A stretch of 64,000 bases of DNA from an uncultured Flavobacteriales bacterium (GTDB lineage Bacteria > Bacteroidota > Bacteroidia > Flavobacteriales > UBA1820): positions 34,495 to 98,494 of the forward strand of contig CALJDR010000053.1 of assembly GCA_938023515.1 (NCBI GenBank). The letters are read 5' to 3'. The notes beneath the pieces are model-generated. The model was not told where the DNA came from and did not search any database. It saw only the letters and a list, made by a program, of their open reading frames with translations. The first letter of the stretch is position 1; each line of letters begins with the position of its first letter. A program made the translations under genes and the position numbers. Of this stretch, positions 38,871 through 46,362 are shown piece by piece.

Positions 38871-39342
38871 TGCTTTATTTTTCAGTAAAAAGCGCCTAAG
38901 ATGACCCCTTAAAAACGGAGGAAAATGAGCCCCTAAAGTTGAAGCTTGATAAGAGCTAAGAGTTGTTATCCGGCAATGGATGGGGTTTAAAGAGGTTTGA
39001 TTTTCTCCGAGATCAACATTTTTTTGCAGGTTTTTCATCTCGATTTTATGCGAGAGTCCTGGCAGGTCTATTTGATCCGTTCTTGCTGGATCACCAAATA
39101 CGAGACACCTCGTAATCAGCGCCGTATACCTTCCTCTGTGGCCCATAAACAGCAAAAAGCATGACTTTGGAATACATTGGATAATATGATTCCAACTTAT
39201 ACCCATTTAGGTATAATATTGGTTTTTTCCACTCAATTATACTCAAAAAGGTATAAATTGCGAATCTTGTGAACTGTTAGTTCGAATAATTAAAATGAAC
39301 AGTTCACAAGATTGTACTGCCTATCGAATTAACAGCCGCCCT
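38871..39342. other. Gap with possible insertion-sequence end and a 16-bp inverted repeat
   Basis: No gene I can support. Two related strings (ATGACCCCTTAAAAACGG at 38901 and ATGAGCCCCTAAAGTTG at 38925) resemble the multiple terminal repeats of IS21-type elements, but no transposase is present. At 39263-39278 and 39298-39313 is a perfect 16-bp inverted repeat around a 19-nt loop. GGTATAA-type repeats lie near 39210-39260 and could be regulatory. Confidence 0.4.
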
Positions 39343-40033
39343 CTACGGTTTCAAATCCTGAATGAATTGTCCGATTCCAAGGATACGTCTGCTGTTCATT
39401 TTATTGAATATAAATGCTCGAAATCTTTTTGTTTCCTCTTTAGGTCGATCTTTTGAAGAATTTCTGCCGATGCTATTTTCAATTCTTCCAGGTTGTGAAT
39501 GCCCGTTTTGCAGCCAAAAAATCATATTCCGGTTTTGCCTGTGACAGCAGAAACATAACGTCATAAAAATCACGGCCTTTCCCACGGGATAGCATAGCCG
39601 ATATTTTCATTGAGCATACTACCCCGTCCGATGGCACGGGAAAGGGGAAGAAAAAACCGCAACCCTTGATTTGGGCCAACTCAGGCTTGTAGGTGATTTG
39701 CTGGTCCTGACTTTCTACCTTTATCAGAAAGCGCTCGTCCCGATGTCCCGACAGCCCCAGATCGAACCACAACCCCGGGAAATGGATATTGCGCCGGAAG
39801 GCTTTTAACTTCGGATTCTCTTTGTCCCTCACCTCCGCGTTCATTCCATTTCGTATAAGGAATGTTAATACTCCATCGGTCATTTCGATAAATTCTTCCA
39901 GCGTCAGTCCTTTGCAATCGAAATCCAGATATTCGGATAATAGATCTATGCCTTTGACCAAACGTAAATCCGTTTCCCTAATAAAAGTAATCTTTCGAAT
40001 ATAGGGCATACCCGACAGATAATCCAGAATCAT
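39343..40033 (-). pseudogene. AbiEii-like nucleotidyltransferase toxin, degraded
   Basis: The protein pieces match the nucleotidyltransferase toxins of type IV AbiE systems: LRLVKGIDLLSEYLDFDCKGLTLEEF, FLIKVESQDQ, KISAMLSRGKGRDFYDVMFLLSQAKPEYDFL. The usual GGT and SEDLDFD active-site positions read RET and SEYLDFD. The frame then shifts near 39505 (HNLEELKIASAEILQK) and again near 39430 (FNKMNSRRILGIGQFIQDL) before the stop. The start is lost too. It is inactive by sequence. The antitoxin remnant lies just upstream at 40132. Confidence 0.75.
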
Positions 40034-40131
40034 TAGTTGCAGATATATCTTTGAGCATATGCTTTTGAGACGAGGCGTTATCCCTTAGATTAGCCGGGAA
40101 GTAGAGTAGTTCTTTATCGGGTCTAACTGTA

Positions 40132-40370
40132 TCATCTGTATGTGTTTTCTAATAATTTCACTCTTTTATCGAGGACTTTATTGCCGAAGCGCTCCAATAG
40201 GCTCCCATGCGCTCGCAATCCAGGTTGTTTTGCATGAAATCCTCGTCGAGCCGCAATTCTTCCATTTCTTGCTCCGTATTGTAAAACGGGGATAGATACA
40301 GCAAGTCGAAAAGGATTTTTGCCGGGCGTATGATTGGTTTTTCCGCATCTGCCAGCCGGATAGTTATTTA
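40132..40370 (-). pseudogene. AbiEi-like antitoxin, C-terminal remnant
   Basis: Combining two minus-strand frames gives IRLADAEKPIIRPAKILFDL, LYLSPFYNTEQEMEELRLDE and LERFGNKVLDKRVKLLENTY. This is the C-terminal part of an AbiEi-family antitoxin (usually T-P-E-K-A..DLLYL). One frameshift near 40195 and loss of the N-terminal DNA-binding domain make it a remnant. Position upstream of the AbiEii pseudogene on the same strand is the normal antitoxin-toxin order. Confidence 0.65.
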
Positions 40371-40651
40371 ATGCAGGGGGTGTATTCCAGCTATTGGTTG
40401 CCTTTTTTACATATAAGGGAGTGAAAAAACCGTAAATAACTACAAAATAGGCGTTTATAGGCATTGTCAATCAAGTTGCGTTCTGATGTAATTTGATGTT
40501 GTGAAATCCAGAAAACTGCGATATATTTGTCTCTGGAGATAGGTTGACATACGGTGACATTTCGGGGAATTATAAGCGCTCAAAAGTTACTAAAAGGATA
40601 CCTGTGTAGATGTTTTGATTGCTAATAAGCTGAAATGCAAGATAAAGAGGA

Positions 40652-40680
40652 GGCGGGTTTGAATCCCTCTCTCTCCGCGG
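40652..40680 (+). repeat. tRNA-Ser 3'-end remnant (att-like)
   Basis: A T arm (CGGG-TTTGAAT-CCCT) followed by TCTCTCC and a G discriminator matches the last about 27 nt of a tRNA-Ser with a GGAGAGA acceptor. No 5' part precedes it. Integrating elements commonly leave such a copy at their far end. From 40371 to 40651 I see no gene. Confidence 0.6.
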
Positions 40681-40703
40681 AGCCAAAGGCTCTTTAATTT
40701 TAT

Positions 40704-40736
40704 AAACCCTGAAATCAACGGATTTTCAGGGTTTTT
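40704..40736 (+). terminator. Terminator after the tRNA-Ser remnant
   Basis: A stem of AAACCCTGAAA/TTTTCAGGGTTT (one bulge) followed by a T run. The arrangement tRNA end, then terminator, mirrors that after tRNA-Gly. Confidence 0.65.
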
Positions 40737-40741
40737 CATTT

Positions 40742-40924
40742 TTGGACGTGTCCATCGAAACGGCCAGCTCTATGTCCGGCCATACGAATATCCGGATGTC
40801 ACAGCACTATGCGAAGATCGCCATTTCCAACGTGGGGCGCGATATGGAAAAGTTGAGGGAGCGGAACAAACCAAGTAAGCCTAAGAACGAAAAATCCCGC
40901 CATTCGGCGGGATTTTGGTTATGA
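40742..40924 (+). pseudogene. Tyrosine recombinase C-terminal fragment
   Basis: Residues SIETASSMSGHTNIRMSQHYAKI, in two parts, are the last catalytic block of a tyrosine recombinase: the His in GHTNIR and the Tyr nucleophile in QHYAKI. Nothing before it encodes the rest of the enzyme. The frame runs on into the terminator at 40891. It marks the end of a second integrated element that used tRNA-Ser. Confidence 0.8.
40891..40916. terminator. Bidirectional terminator
   Basis: A perfect 11-bp stem AAAATCCCGCC/GGCGGGATTTT with loop ATTC. It serves the integrase fragment on the plus strand and the small gene at 40952 on the minus strand. Confidence 0.8.
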
Positions 40925-40951
40925 AATGAATATCAGTCAGATTCGCACCTT

Positions 40952-41236
40952 TTATTTATTGGCCCATTCCAGCACGTTCGGGCTTTCGACATCCACCCCG
41001 AATTCACGGGCTTTCGTCAGTATCCGGCGGGCCAACTCCGGCTTGTCTTCATCGGCTGCGAAATGGAACCGCGATTCTGCCGCACGGACATGTTCGGCAT
41101 CGGGCATAGGGAATTCGCGTTTTGCCGGAATTCCGAACTCCGAATCGGCCAATTCGCTGCGTCCTTCGGCGGTGAGCCGGTCCGTACCGTCATAATGCGG
41201 ATTGGGGTCGCGGTGGGGTGTCTTCTCTGTTTTCAT
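40952..41236 (-). CDS. Small conserved hypothetical protein (DUF6582-like)
   Basis: 94 residues, very charged. The part FGIPAKREFPMPDAEHVRAAESRFHFA matches the pattern 'F-x-x-P-x-x-R-x-[FY]-P-x-x-D-x-x-H-V-R-x-A' seen in small phage- and plasmid-borne proteins that I recall as DUF6582; the function is unknown. No signal peptide or membrane segment. It lies 11 bp after the XRE regulator gene on the same strand, so the two probably form an operon. Confidence 0.55.
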   Translation of the reverse strand: MKTEKTPHRDPNPHYDGTDRLTAEGRSELADSEFGIPAKREFPMPDAEHVRAAESRFHFAADEDKPELARRILTKAREFGVDVESPNVLEWANK

Positions 41237-41247
41237 ATCGCGGGATA

Positions 41248-41553
41248 TTATTTCTTCTTTGTCAGGTAGATAAAGTCCAAATCAAATGCATGGATTATCT
41301 TTTTCATCATCACCTCAGTCGGATTTCGGGTTCCTTTCTCAATACCAATAATTGTATTTACCCCCACCCCGGCCAACTTCGCCAATTCTGCCTGTGAGAT
41401 TTTTCGTTTCTTTCTCAATTCCTTGAGTAATTCGCCAAAACTGGCGGCAGCCACATCATCTTTTTCTGTTATAATGACAGTGCCCCCTTCTTTGACCAGT
41501 TCGTCATTAAGAAGTTTAATTAAGGATGATGTCAATTCGCTATATTCTCCCAT
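41248..41553 (-). CDS. XRE-family transcriptional regulator
   Basis: 101 residues with a C-terminal Cro/CI-type helix-turn-helix (FGELLKELRKKRKISQAELAKLAGVGVNTIIGIEKGTRNPT). The N-terminal about 35 residues are a different small segment. No toxin partner is adjacent, although the C-terminal HTH form resembles HigA-like antitoxins. A 22-bp palindrome 168 bp upstream (41721-41742) is a possible operator. Confidence 0.85.
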   Translation of the reverse strand: MGEYSELTSSLIKLLNDELVKEGGTVIITEKDDVAAASFGELLKELRKKRKISQAELAKLAGVGVNTIIGIEKGTRNPTEVMMKKIIHAFDLDFIYLTKKK

Positions 41554-41720
41554 ATTTGGGTGTGTTTTCGTTTTTTCTAATACGCCCCGCTCCTTTTAGA
41601 AGTTACAAATAATCCACTATTCCAGAATAGCGTTTTAGGCGCATTTGACAAGCATTTAAGAAATATTGCTTTCTATTTCCCGATAGAAACACGAAATATT
41701 TTGTGTAAATCAAAAATATT

Positions 41721-41742
41721 AACAAACCATATATGGTTTGTT
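41721..41742. promoter_or_regulatory. 22-bp perfect palindrome, possible operator
   Basis: AACAAACCATATATGGTTTGTT is its own reverse complement only in full; here it is given by its two 11-bp halves AACAAACCATA and TATGGTTTGTT. It sits just before a -7-like TATATTTG (41746-41753) and upstream of the XRE gene on the opposite strand. A dimeric repressor site is the simplest reading. Confidence 0.55.
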
Positions 41743-41850
41743 TGCTATATTTGTCAGTAGATACGATTAATCAAACGCCAATGAAGTAAAAACACATAAC
41801 TTTGTAACGCCACACAGCGCGTTACAAAACGAAAAGCAAGCAGTTGCTTC

Positions 41851-41989
41851 TTACCTCTGGTCATCAAATTTCGACACTTGACTTCCTCCGGAGTAAGAAA
41901 ATGCGACTGCCTGCCCTTAACAACCAGTTTAGGGCGTGGGCAGCATTTTCTACCTGAGGAAAGGTCGTCGAAAACCTGATGACGGGTAG
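41851..41989 (+). ncRNA. Candidate structured RNA, long interrupted rod
   Basis: Seven helices stack into one rod of 139 nt: 41851-41855/41985-41989, 41860-41866/41977-41983, 41869-41875/41967-41973, 41883-41888/41956-41961, 41896-41904/41943-41951, 41909-41911/41939-41941 and 41913-41917/41931-41935, with a 13-nt apical loop. A 10-bp hairpin (41801-41810/41819-41828) precedes it, a TATATTTG box lies at 41746 and an inverted repeat ending in T6 follows at 42140. No protein reading is credible. It resembles a 6S-type RNA in shape; the strand and identity are not settled. Confidence 0.5.
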
Positions 41990-42075
41990 TTCAGATGTTG
42001 TTCCGCGCCTCTTCATTTCCGCCAGGCACGGATCCCATCGGACAGAAAGCGACATCCCGTTTTTAGGTCTGGACC

Positions 42076-42140
42076 GCATGCCCGGCATTTTTTTTTGATG
42101 GTTACTTTTTTGTTTTATAGTCTGCCGGGCATGCTTTTTT
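42076..42140 (+). terminator. 12-bp inverted repeat with T runs
   Basis: GCATGCCCGGCA (42076-42087) is exactly complementary to TGCCGGGCATGC (42123-42134). The first arm is followed by nine T and the second by six T. The long loop is unusual for a terminator, but it would end the candidate RNA at about 42140. From there to 42296 no gene is seen. Confidence 0.5.
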
Positions 42141-42296
42141 GAACAAGGCAAAGGGCTATCCCTTAAAGTATTCTCTATTTCTTTTTTATCATTTTAAGAA
42201 GATTGACTGTAAACATTATTGGGTCGATAGAACTCTTTTATTAACGAAGCATTCATTACGAGAATTTGTATATTTACATACAATATATCTCATCAT

Positions 42297-43208
42297 ATGA
42301 ATTCAAATGAATTGAAGAAAAAGGCAAAAGGCGTTAGACCAATAATCTTTGGTGAAATTGCAGGAATAGATGAAGGACATTGGTTTGATAGTAGGCAGGA
42401 AATGATGCCTTCAAGTTTTCATCGCAACTGGGGCCGAGGAATAGATGGGAATGCAGAAGAAGGAACAGCAGCAATCGTTCTCTCTGGAGGATATGAAGAT
42501 GATCAAGATTTTGGTAATATTATCATATATACAGGAGAAGGCGGGAATGATCCAAATACTAAAAAGCAAATAAAAGATCAATCGTGGGAAAGTCAAGGCA
42601 ATGCAGGGCTTCGTAAAAGTATGGATGAGGGATTACCCATTAGAGTGATTAGGGGATATATGCACAAATCTGAACTTTCACCTAAAGAGGGATATGTTTA
42701 CGCTGGATTATATAGCGTTGTCGAAGCCTGGCAAGAAATAGGAAAAAGTGGTTATAAGATTTGTAGATTTAGGCTTGAATATAGTGGAGTAAACGAAGGA
42801 AGAGAAATTCCAAAAAATATAAAACTTGACTACAAGAAGAAAGAGAAAAAAAGAAAAGAGGGAACTATTGTCCGAATAGTCCGAGATACTAAAATGGCAC
42901 ACGATATCAAGGAATTATATAATTATGAATGCCAGGTGTGTGGTTCCACAATAAAAACGAAATCAGGCAGATATGCTGAAGGAGCCCATATTAAGCCTCT
43001 TGGAATTCCCCATAATGGGGATGATAGTCCAGACAACCTATTATGCCTCTGTCCCAACCATCATGTTATGTTTGATCGAGGATGTTTTTCAATAAAGGAT
43101 GATTATAAATTGATTGGAGAAGCTGAAGGCACCTTGAAACGCCACGACGATCATAAAATTCAATTATCGAACTTGAAATATCATAGATCAATTCATGGAT
43201 ACAATTAA
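42297..43208 (+). CDS. SRA (YDG) - HNH modification-dependent restriction endonuclease
   Basis: 303 residues. The SRA domain (about 15-165) shows FGEIAGIDEGHWFDSR, VLSGGYEDDQDFGN, YTGEGG, KDQSWE..NAGL and PIRVIRGY, the fold that flips out 5-methyl- or hydroxymethylcytosine. A Lys-rich linker leads to a McrA-type HNH domain (about 205-265): CQVCG, GAHIKPL, DNLLCLCPNHHVMFD, with zinc-binding Cys and catalytic His. This predicts a type IV enzyme that cuts modified DNA. The gene is AT-rich compared with the core genome and overlaps the Nudix gene by 14 bases. SRA-HNH enzymes are known; this pairing is not familiar to me. Confidence 0.88.
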   Translation: MNSNELKKKAKGVRPIIFGEIAGIDEGHWFDSRQEMMPSSFHRNWGRGIDGNAEEGTAAIVLSGGYEDDQDFGNIIIYTGEGGNDPNTKKQIKDQSWESQGNAGLRKSMDEGLPIRVIRGYMHKSELSPKEGYVYAGLYSVVEAWQEIGKSGYKICRFRLEYSGVNEGREIPKNIKLDYKKKEKKRKEGTIVRIVRDTKMAHDIKELYNYECQVCGSTIKTKSGRYAEGAHIKPLGIPHNGDDSPDNLLCLCPNHHVMFDRGCFSIKDDYKLIGEAEGTLKRHDDHKIQLSNLKYHRSIHGYN

Positions 43209-43590
43209 AGTTGTTTGTGGTATCATATATAAGGGAGATAAAATTTTTATTTGCCGAAGAAAGCCAGAAAAGTCTATGGGGGGATATTGGGAGTTCCCAG
43301 GTGGAAAAATTGAGGCAGGGGAATCCTTTGAAGAATCATTAATCAGAGAATTGGACGAAGAGCTTGGAATGAAAGTTGTGCCTCTAAATCATTTTACCAC
43401 GGTCATCCATACTTATGATACATTTATAATTGAACTAATTGCATTGAAATGCCGTTTAGTAGAAAAGCCAACAAAATTGGCCGATCACGATGCGGCTGAT
43501 TGGGTTGGCGCCAAAGATTTAAAAAACATACAGTTTGCTCCAGCTGATATTCTCATTGTTCAGGAGTTATTATCACAAGAAACTAAATAA
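43195..43590 (+). CDS. Nudix hydrolase (MutT/NudG-like)
   Basis: 131 residues with the full Nudix box GGKIEAGESFEESLIRELDEELGM (Gx5Ex7REUxEExGU), preceded by GGYWEFPGG. The C-terminal DHDAADWVGAKDLKNIQFAPADI resembles MutT and the CTP pyrophosphohydrolase NudG, which act on oxidised or methylated dNTPs. The start overlaps the SRA-HNH gene by 14 bases in another frame, so the two are translated together. Substrate is unknown; a modified (d)CTP is an attractive guess from context. Base composition is AT-rich like its partner. Confidence 0.9.
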   Translation: MDTIKVVCGIIYKGDKIFICRRKPEKSMGGYWEFPGGKIEAGESFEESLIRELDEELGMKVVPLNHFTTVIHTYDTFIIELIALKCRLVEKPTKLADHDAADWVGAKDLKNIQFAPADILIVQELLSQETK

Positions 43591-44136
43591 ACCTCTTCTT
43601 TTCTGAATGAGGTTCTACCGGCAGGCTTGGGTTTGTTTTTTCGGGGCGCGGCTTTTTTTACTATAAATAATGCCGACCGTCCTTCATCATCATCTTTCCC
43701 CGTATTACTGCAAGCGCGCCCGAAGAAGCGCAGAAACCAGCCAATGACATTCCGGAAGCCTTATTGGTCCATGCCGATAGTTTATTTTTCTCCCCCGAAT
43801 CTGCCAGAACCTGCGATGGTGCCAAACGAGCAGGATGCTGGAACAAATTCTTCAAAAAAATACCTCGCCGTAAAAGGACGGGTGTAACTGAAATTACAAT
43901 GTTTTTTTGACGCGCAAACCGATTTTCGAAACTTCGCCTTTCTCCGCCGCCGCGTCTTTTTCAAAAAACGAAAACAGCCCCCTGTTTTTTGCGTAATTAG
44001 CTGATAAAAAGGCTAAAACAGGCCTATATGTTTTGTCGTTGAGGTTGTATTAAGAATGGTGGGCAAAGTAAAAGCCGGTTGAAACCCGAGAAACTTAACC
44101 CTGCCAGCATTACAAAGTTTATCTAATATTATTTTA
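43591..44136 (+). other. Gap before the fimbrial operon
   Basis: No gene supported. An AACCTC/GAGGTT fold lies just after the Nudix stop (about 43590-43616), and a short hairpin AAAACAG/CTGTTTT with T6 (43971-43990) could terminate. GC content rises again after about 43620, so the boundary of the AT-rich unit is near 43600. The fimbrial promoter must lie between 43990 and 44136, but I found no clear consensus match. Confidence 0.4.
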
Positions 44137-45375
44137 ATGGACATTAACATGAAAAGATTAAGCTATTTATTTACAGCAGTATTGAGTTTAGGGCTGTTGG
44201 CTTCGTGTTCCAAAGAAACGGGTCAGGATACCGATGCTGTGAACTCGGGCCGGCATGTGGTCATATCTATGGGAGAAATGAAAACGAGAGCTTCTTCGCC
44301 TTCGGATATTCTTTCCAAAACAGCCGATGTGGACAATATTGTCATCTTCGTGACCAATCCGGGCGGGAAGATCTTAAAGAAAGTAGAGGTCAATAAAGAC
44401 CTGACGGGGGGATCCGACTGGGATAAGCTTACCGATGCCGGTCTGCTTATTTCCAACGTAGGTGCCGATGCGTCGGATGTGGCTATTTACGGGAACTATA
44501 AAAAAGGCGGTGAAACGTATGTCACGGGCGCAGTTGGCGATGCCGTAACGGTTGCCTGCACTTTTGACCAACAGCAGGGAAGCAAAGTGCTCTACAGTGG
44601 GAGTGCTGCCCTGTCGTCATTCGGCATAACCGTCGAAAATGCGAACCAGGAGAATATATATACCTACACGGGCTCTGTGACTATCAAACCGGTTATGGCC
44701 CGCATTCAGATCAAGACCGTATCTTTTGTGGAAAGCGGGACCGAAACAGTGACCAACAATTCCAACGGAGAAACGGCTTCGATCGAATGGACTGGGTTGG
44801 ACGGAGAATTATTGGGTGTTTACCTTAATAATTTCTACAAGCAATTCAACGGATCGGCCGTGACTGCCTCTCTGATGAAAAATACGACTGCTTTTGACAG
44901 AGTCAAGGAAGGCAAATGGCTCTTCGGGGCAGATGCGACCGAAACGGATGAAGCGGCTTTTGCCAGCTACAATCAATGGTCTGCCGGAGCTTATACGCCT
45001 TATGATCTGGCTGAGTTTAATACGCCGGCCGATCCGGACGACAAGAAGTGCTTCGCATTCAACTTTTTCCCCGGCCAGGTTCCGAACCTGCATTTGAATC
45101 TGGGCGGCGTGACCGCTGCGACCATCACGAGCGACAACCACGATGCCTACAATCCCAGTCTGCTGCCTTTGGCGAAATACGTCAACATAATGAACTATAC
45201 CAGCGCAGGGACCGATGTGGTCTTTGAAGCCGGCAAGATATATAACGTCAGCATTGAGATTGAGCCGCAATTTATGCATACCGATATCAATCCGGTGGCT
45301 TACAACATATTACTCAAAGTCGTCATCGCCGATTGGCTGGAAGAGGACATCGATCCTGAATTTCAGCAGCGATAA
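44137..45375 (+). CDS. Major fimbrillin (FimA/Mfa1-like)
   Basis: 412 residues (ATG 44149, MKRLSYLF, may be the true start). A lipoprotein signal with lipobox LLASC puts Cys at about 24. An Arg in MKTRASS about 27 residues later fits the known processing of fimbrillins by an Arg-specific protease, which exposes a groove for donor-strand polymerisation. The rest is beta-rich fimbrillin sequence ending EAGKIYNVSIEIEP..VVIADWLEEDIDPEF. It is first in the operon and closest to the probable promoter, as expected for the shaft subunit. A G-run hairpin follows. Confidence 0.8.
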   Translation: MDINMKRLSYLFTAVLSLGLLASCSKETGQDTDAVNSGRHVVISMGEMKTRASSPSDILSKTADVDNIVIFVTNPGGKILKKVEVNKDLTGGSDWDKLTDAGLLISNVGADASDVAIYGNYKKGGETYVTGAVGDAVTVACTFDQQQGSKVLYSGSAALSSFGITVENANQENIYTYTGSVTIKPVMARIQIKTVSFVESGTETVTNNSNGETASIEWTGLDGELLGVYLNNFYKQFNGSAVTASLMKNTTAFDRVKEGKWLFGADATETDEAAFASYNQWSAGAYTPYDLAEFNTPADPDDKKCFAFNFFPGQVPNLHLNLGGVTAATITSDNHDAYNPSLLPLAKYVNIMNYTSAGTDVVFEAGKIYNVSIEIEPQFMHTDINPVAYNILLKVVIADWLEEDIDPEFQQR

Positions 45376-45400
45376 TCATTGCCTTATTATTTGAGTTGTT

Positions 45401-45424
45401 GGGGGGGGGCACCTCCCCCCTTTT
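45401..45424 (+). terminator. G-run hairpin, probable partial terminator
   Basis: Nine G (45401-45409) can pair with six C (45415-45420), followed by TTTT. It sits 26 bp after the major fimbrillin stop and 26 bp before the anchor gene, so it could lower expression of the downstream minor genes. The long G run is also prone to length variation. Confidence 0.6.
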
Positions 45425-45449
45425 ATTAACAGATACATGTTCATCGAAA

Positions 45450-46355
45450 ATGAAAGGATACCATCATATTATTATCCTGCTTTTGGCTTTTACCTTATCG
45501 GGATGCATTCGGGATGACGGAACCGGAGAAGACTGTGACCGCACGCAAATTTCGTTCTGTTACTACGGTGACAGTCCTGAACAGGCTTGTCGGTTTGTCG
45601 ATAAAACAGATCAGGTCACCCTGTTCGTCTACGATAATGCAGGCAATCTGGTCATGAGCCGTACCAAGGATAATGCGGCATTGTCGGTCCATAAAGGCAT
45701 GAATCTCAATTTACCCGATGGGGAATATTATTTGGTGGCCTGGACCAATATCACCGATTGTACGGAAGCCCGTGAAACAGGAACCTTATCGGCTGCTACA
45801 TTGGGCAATGGGGAATATTATGCAGGTAATCCGGTCATTCAACAGGAAAACGATCGTCTGTATTATGCCAGCAAAAAAATAACGGTTGTCCAAAGCGAGT
45901 ACCGCCACGAAGAAATGAGGTTCCAACAAGCTTATATTCCTCTGCGCATACACATTATGGGGGCTGCTGCTCCGACTGATACCAAGTCGCCGGGGACGCC
46001 TGTTGAAATGGACGTGAGCAATCTGCATCCCCAAATGGGATTTGACGGGGTAAGTACCGCTTCGCTGACCAGCATCTACCGCCCCGATCTGTCCTATGAT
46101 ACACAGGCCGGGAGTTATACGGCAACCGTATATGCTTTCCGTTTTTCGGACGAGAACGATATTGAGCTGAAACTATCAAATGTTGGCGGAACGGTGTGTT
46201 ACAAAACCGTTCGTTTGGCCGATTTTATGAATGAACACGCTATTTCGGTAGATGACAAGGACGAAGCGGAAATAGCCATACGCTTTCGGTTTAACAACAC
46301 CTCGGTAGAGATAGCCCCTTGGGAAGAGGGAAGTATCGATCCGGAACAAAAATAA
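45450..46355 (+). CDS. Fimbrial anchor lipoprotein (Mfa2/FimB-like)
   Basis: 301 residues from ATG 45450, the first ATG before the signal MKGYHHIIILLLAFTLSGC (lipobox LSGC); the frame is open from 45396. The N-terminal half has TLFVYDNAGNLV and MNLNLPDGEYYLVAWTN typical of the FimB/Mfa2 family. It has no T-R cleavage site after the lipobox, unlike the other subunits here. In Porphyromonas this protein stays lipid-anchored in the outer membrane and limits fimbrial length. Confidence 0.78.
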   Translation: MKGYHHIIILLLAFTLSGCIRDDGTGEDCDRTQISFCYYGDSPEQACRFVDKTDQVTLFVYDNAGNLVMSRTKDNAALSVHKGMNLNLPDGEYYLVAWTNITDCTEARETGTLSAATLGNGEYYAGNPVIQQENDRLYYASKKITVVQSEYRHEEMRFQQAYIPLRIHIMGAAAPTDTKSPGTPVEMDVSNLHPQMGFDGVSTASLTSIYRPDLSYDTQAGSYTATVYAFRFSDENDIELKLSNVGGTVCYKTVRLADFMNEHAISVDDKDEAEIAIRFRFNNTSVEIAPWEEGSIDPEQK

Positions 46356-46362
46356 AGACCCC

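Noticed and set aside
41801..42140. Retron-type msr-msd RNA
   Set aside because: The long hairpin has a suitable size, but no reverse transcriptase gene lies within the window and no flanking a1/a2 repeats of the right arrangement are seen.
29512..43590. CRISPR array
   Set aside because: No regularly spaced direct repeats of 25-40 bases and no cas genes in the accessory region.
43627..43887. 86-codon frame after the Nudix gene and its antisense
   Set aside because: No ribosome site, no domain; it looks like a random frame in a GC-rich gap.
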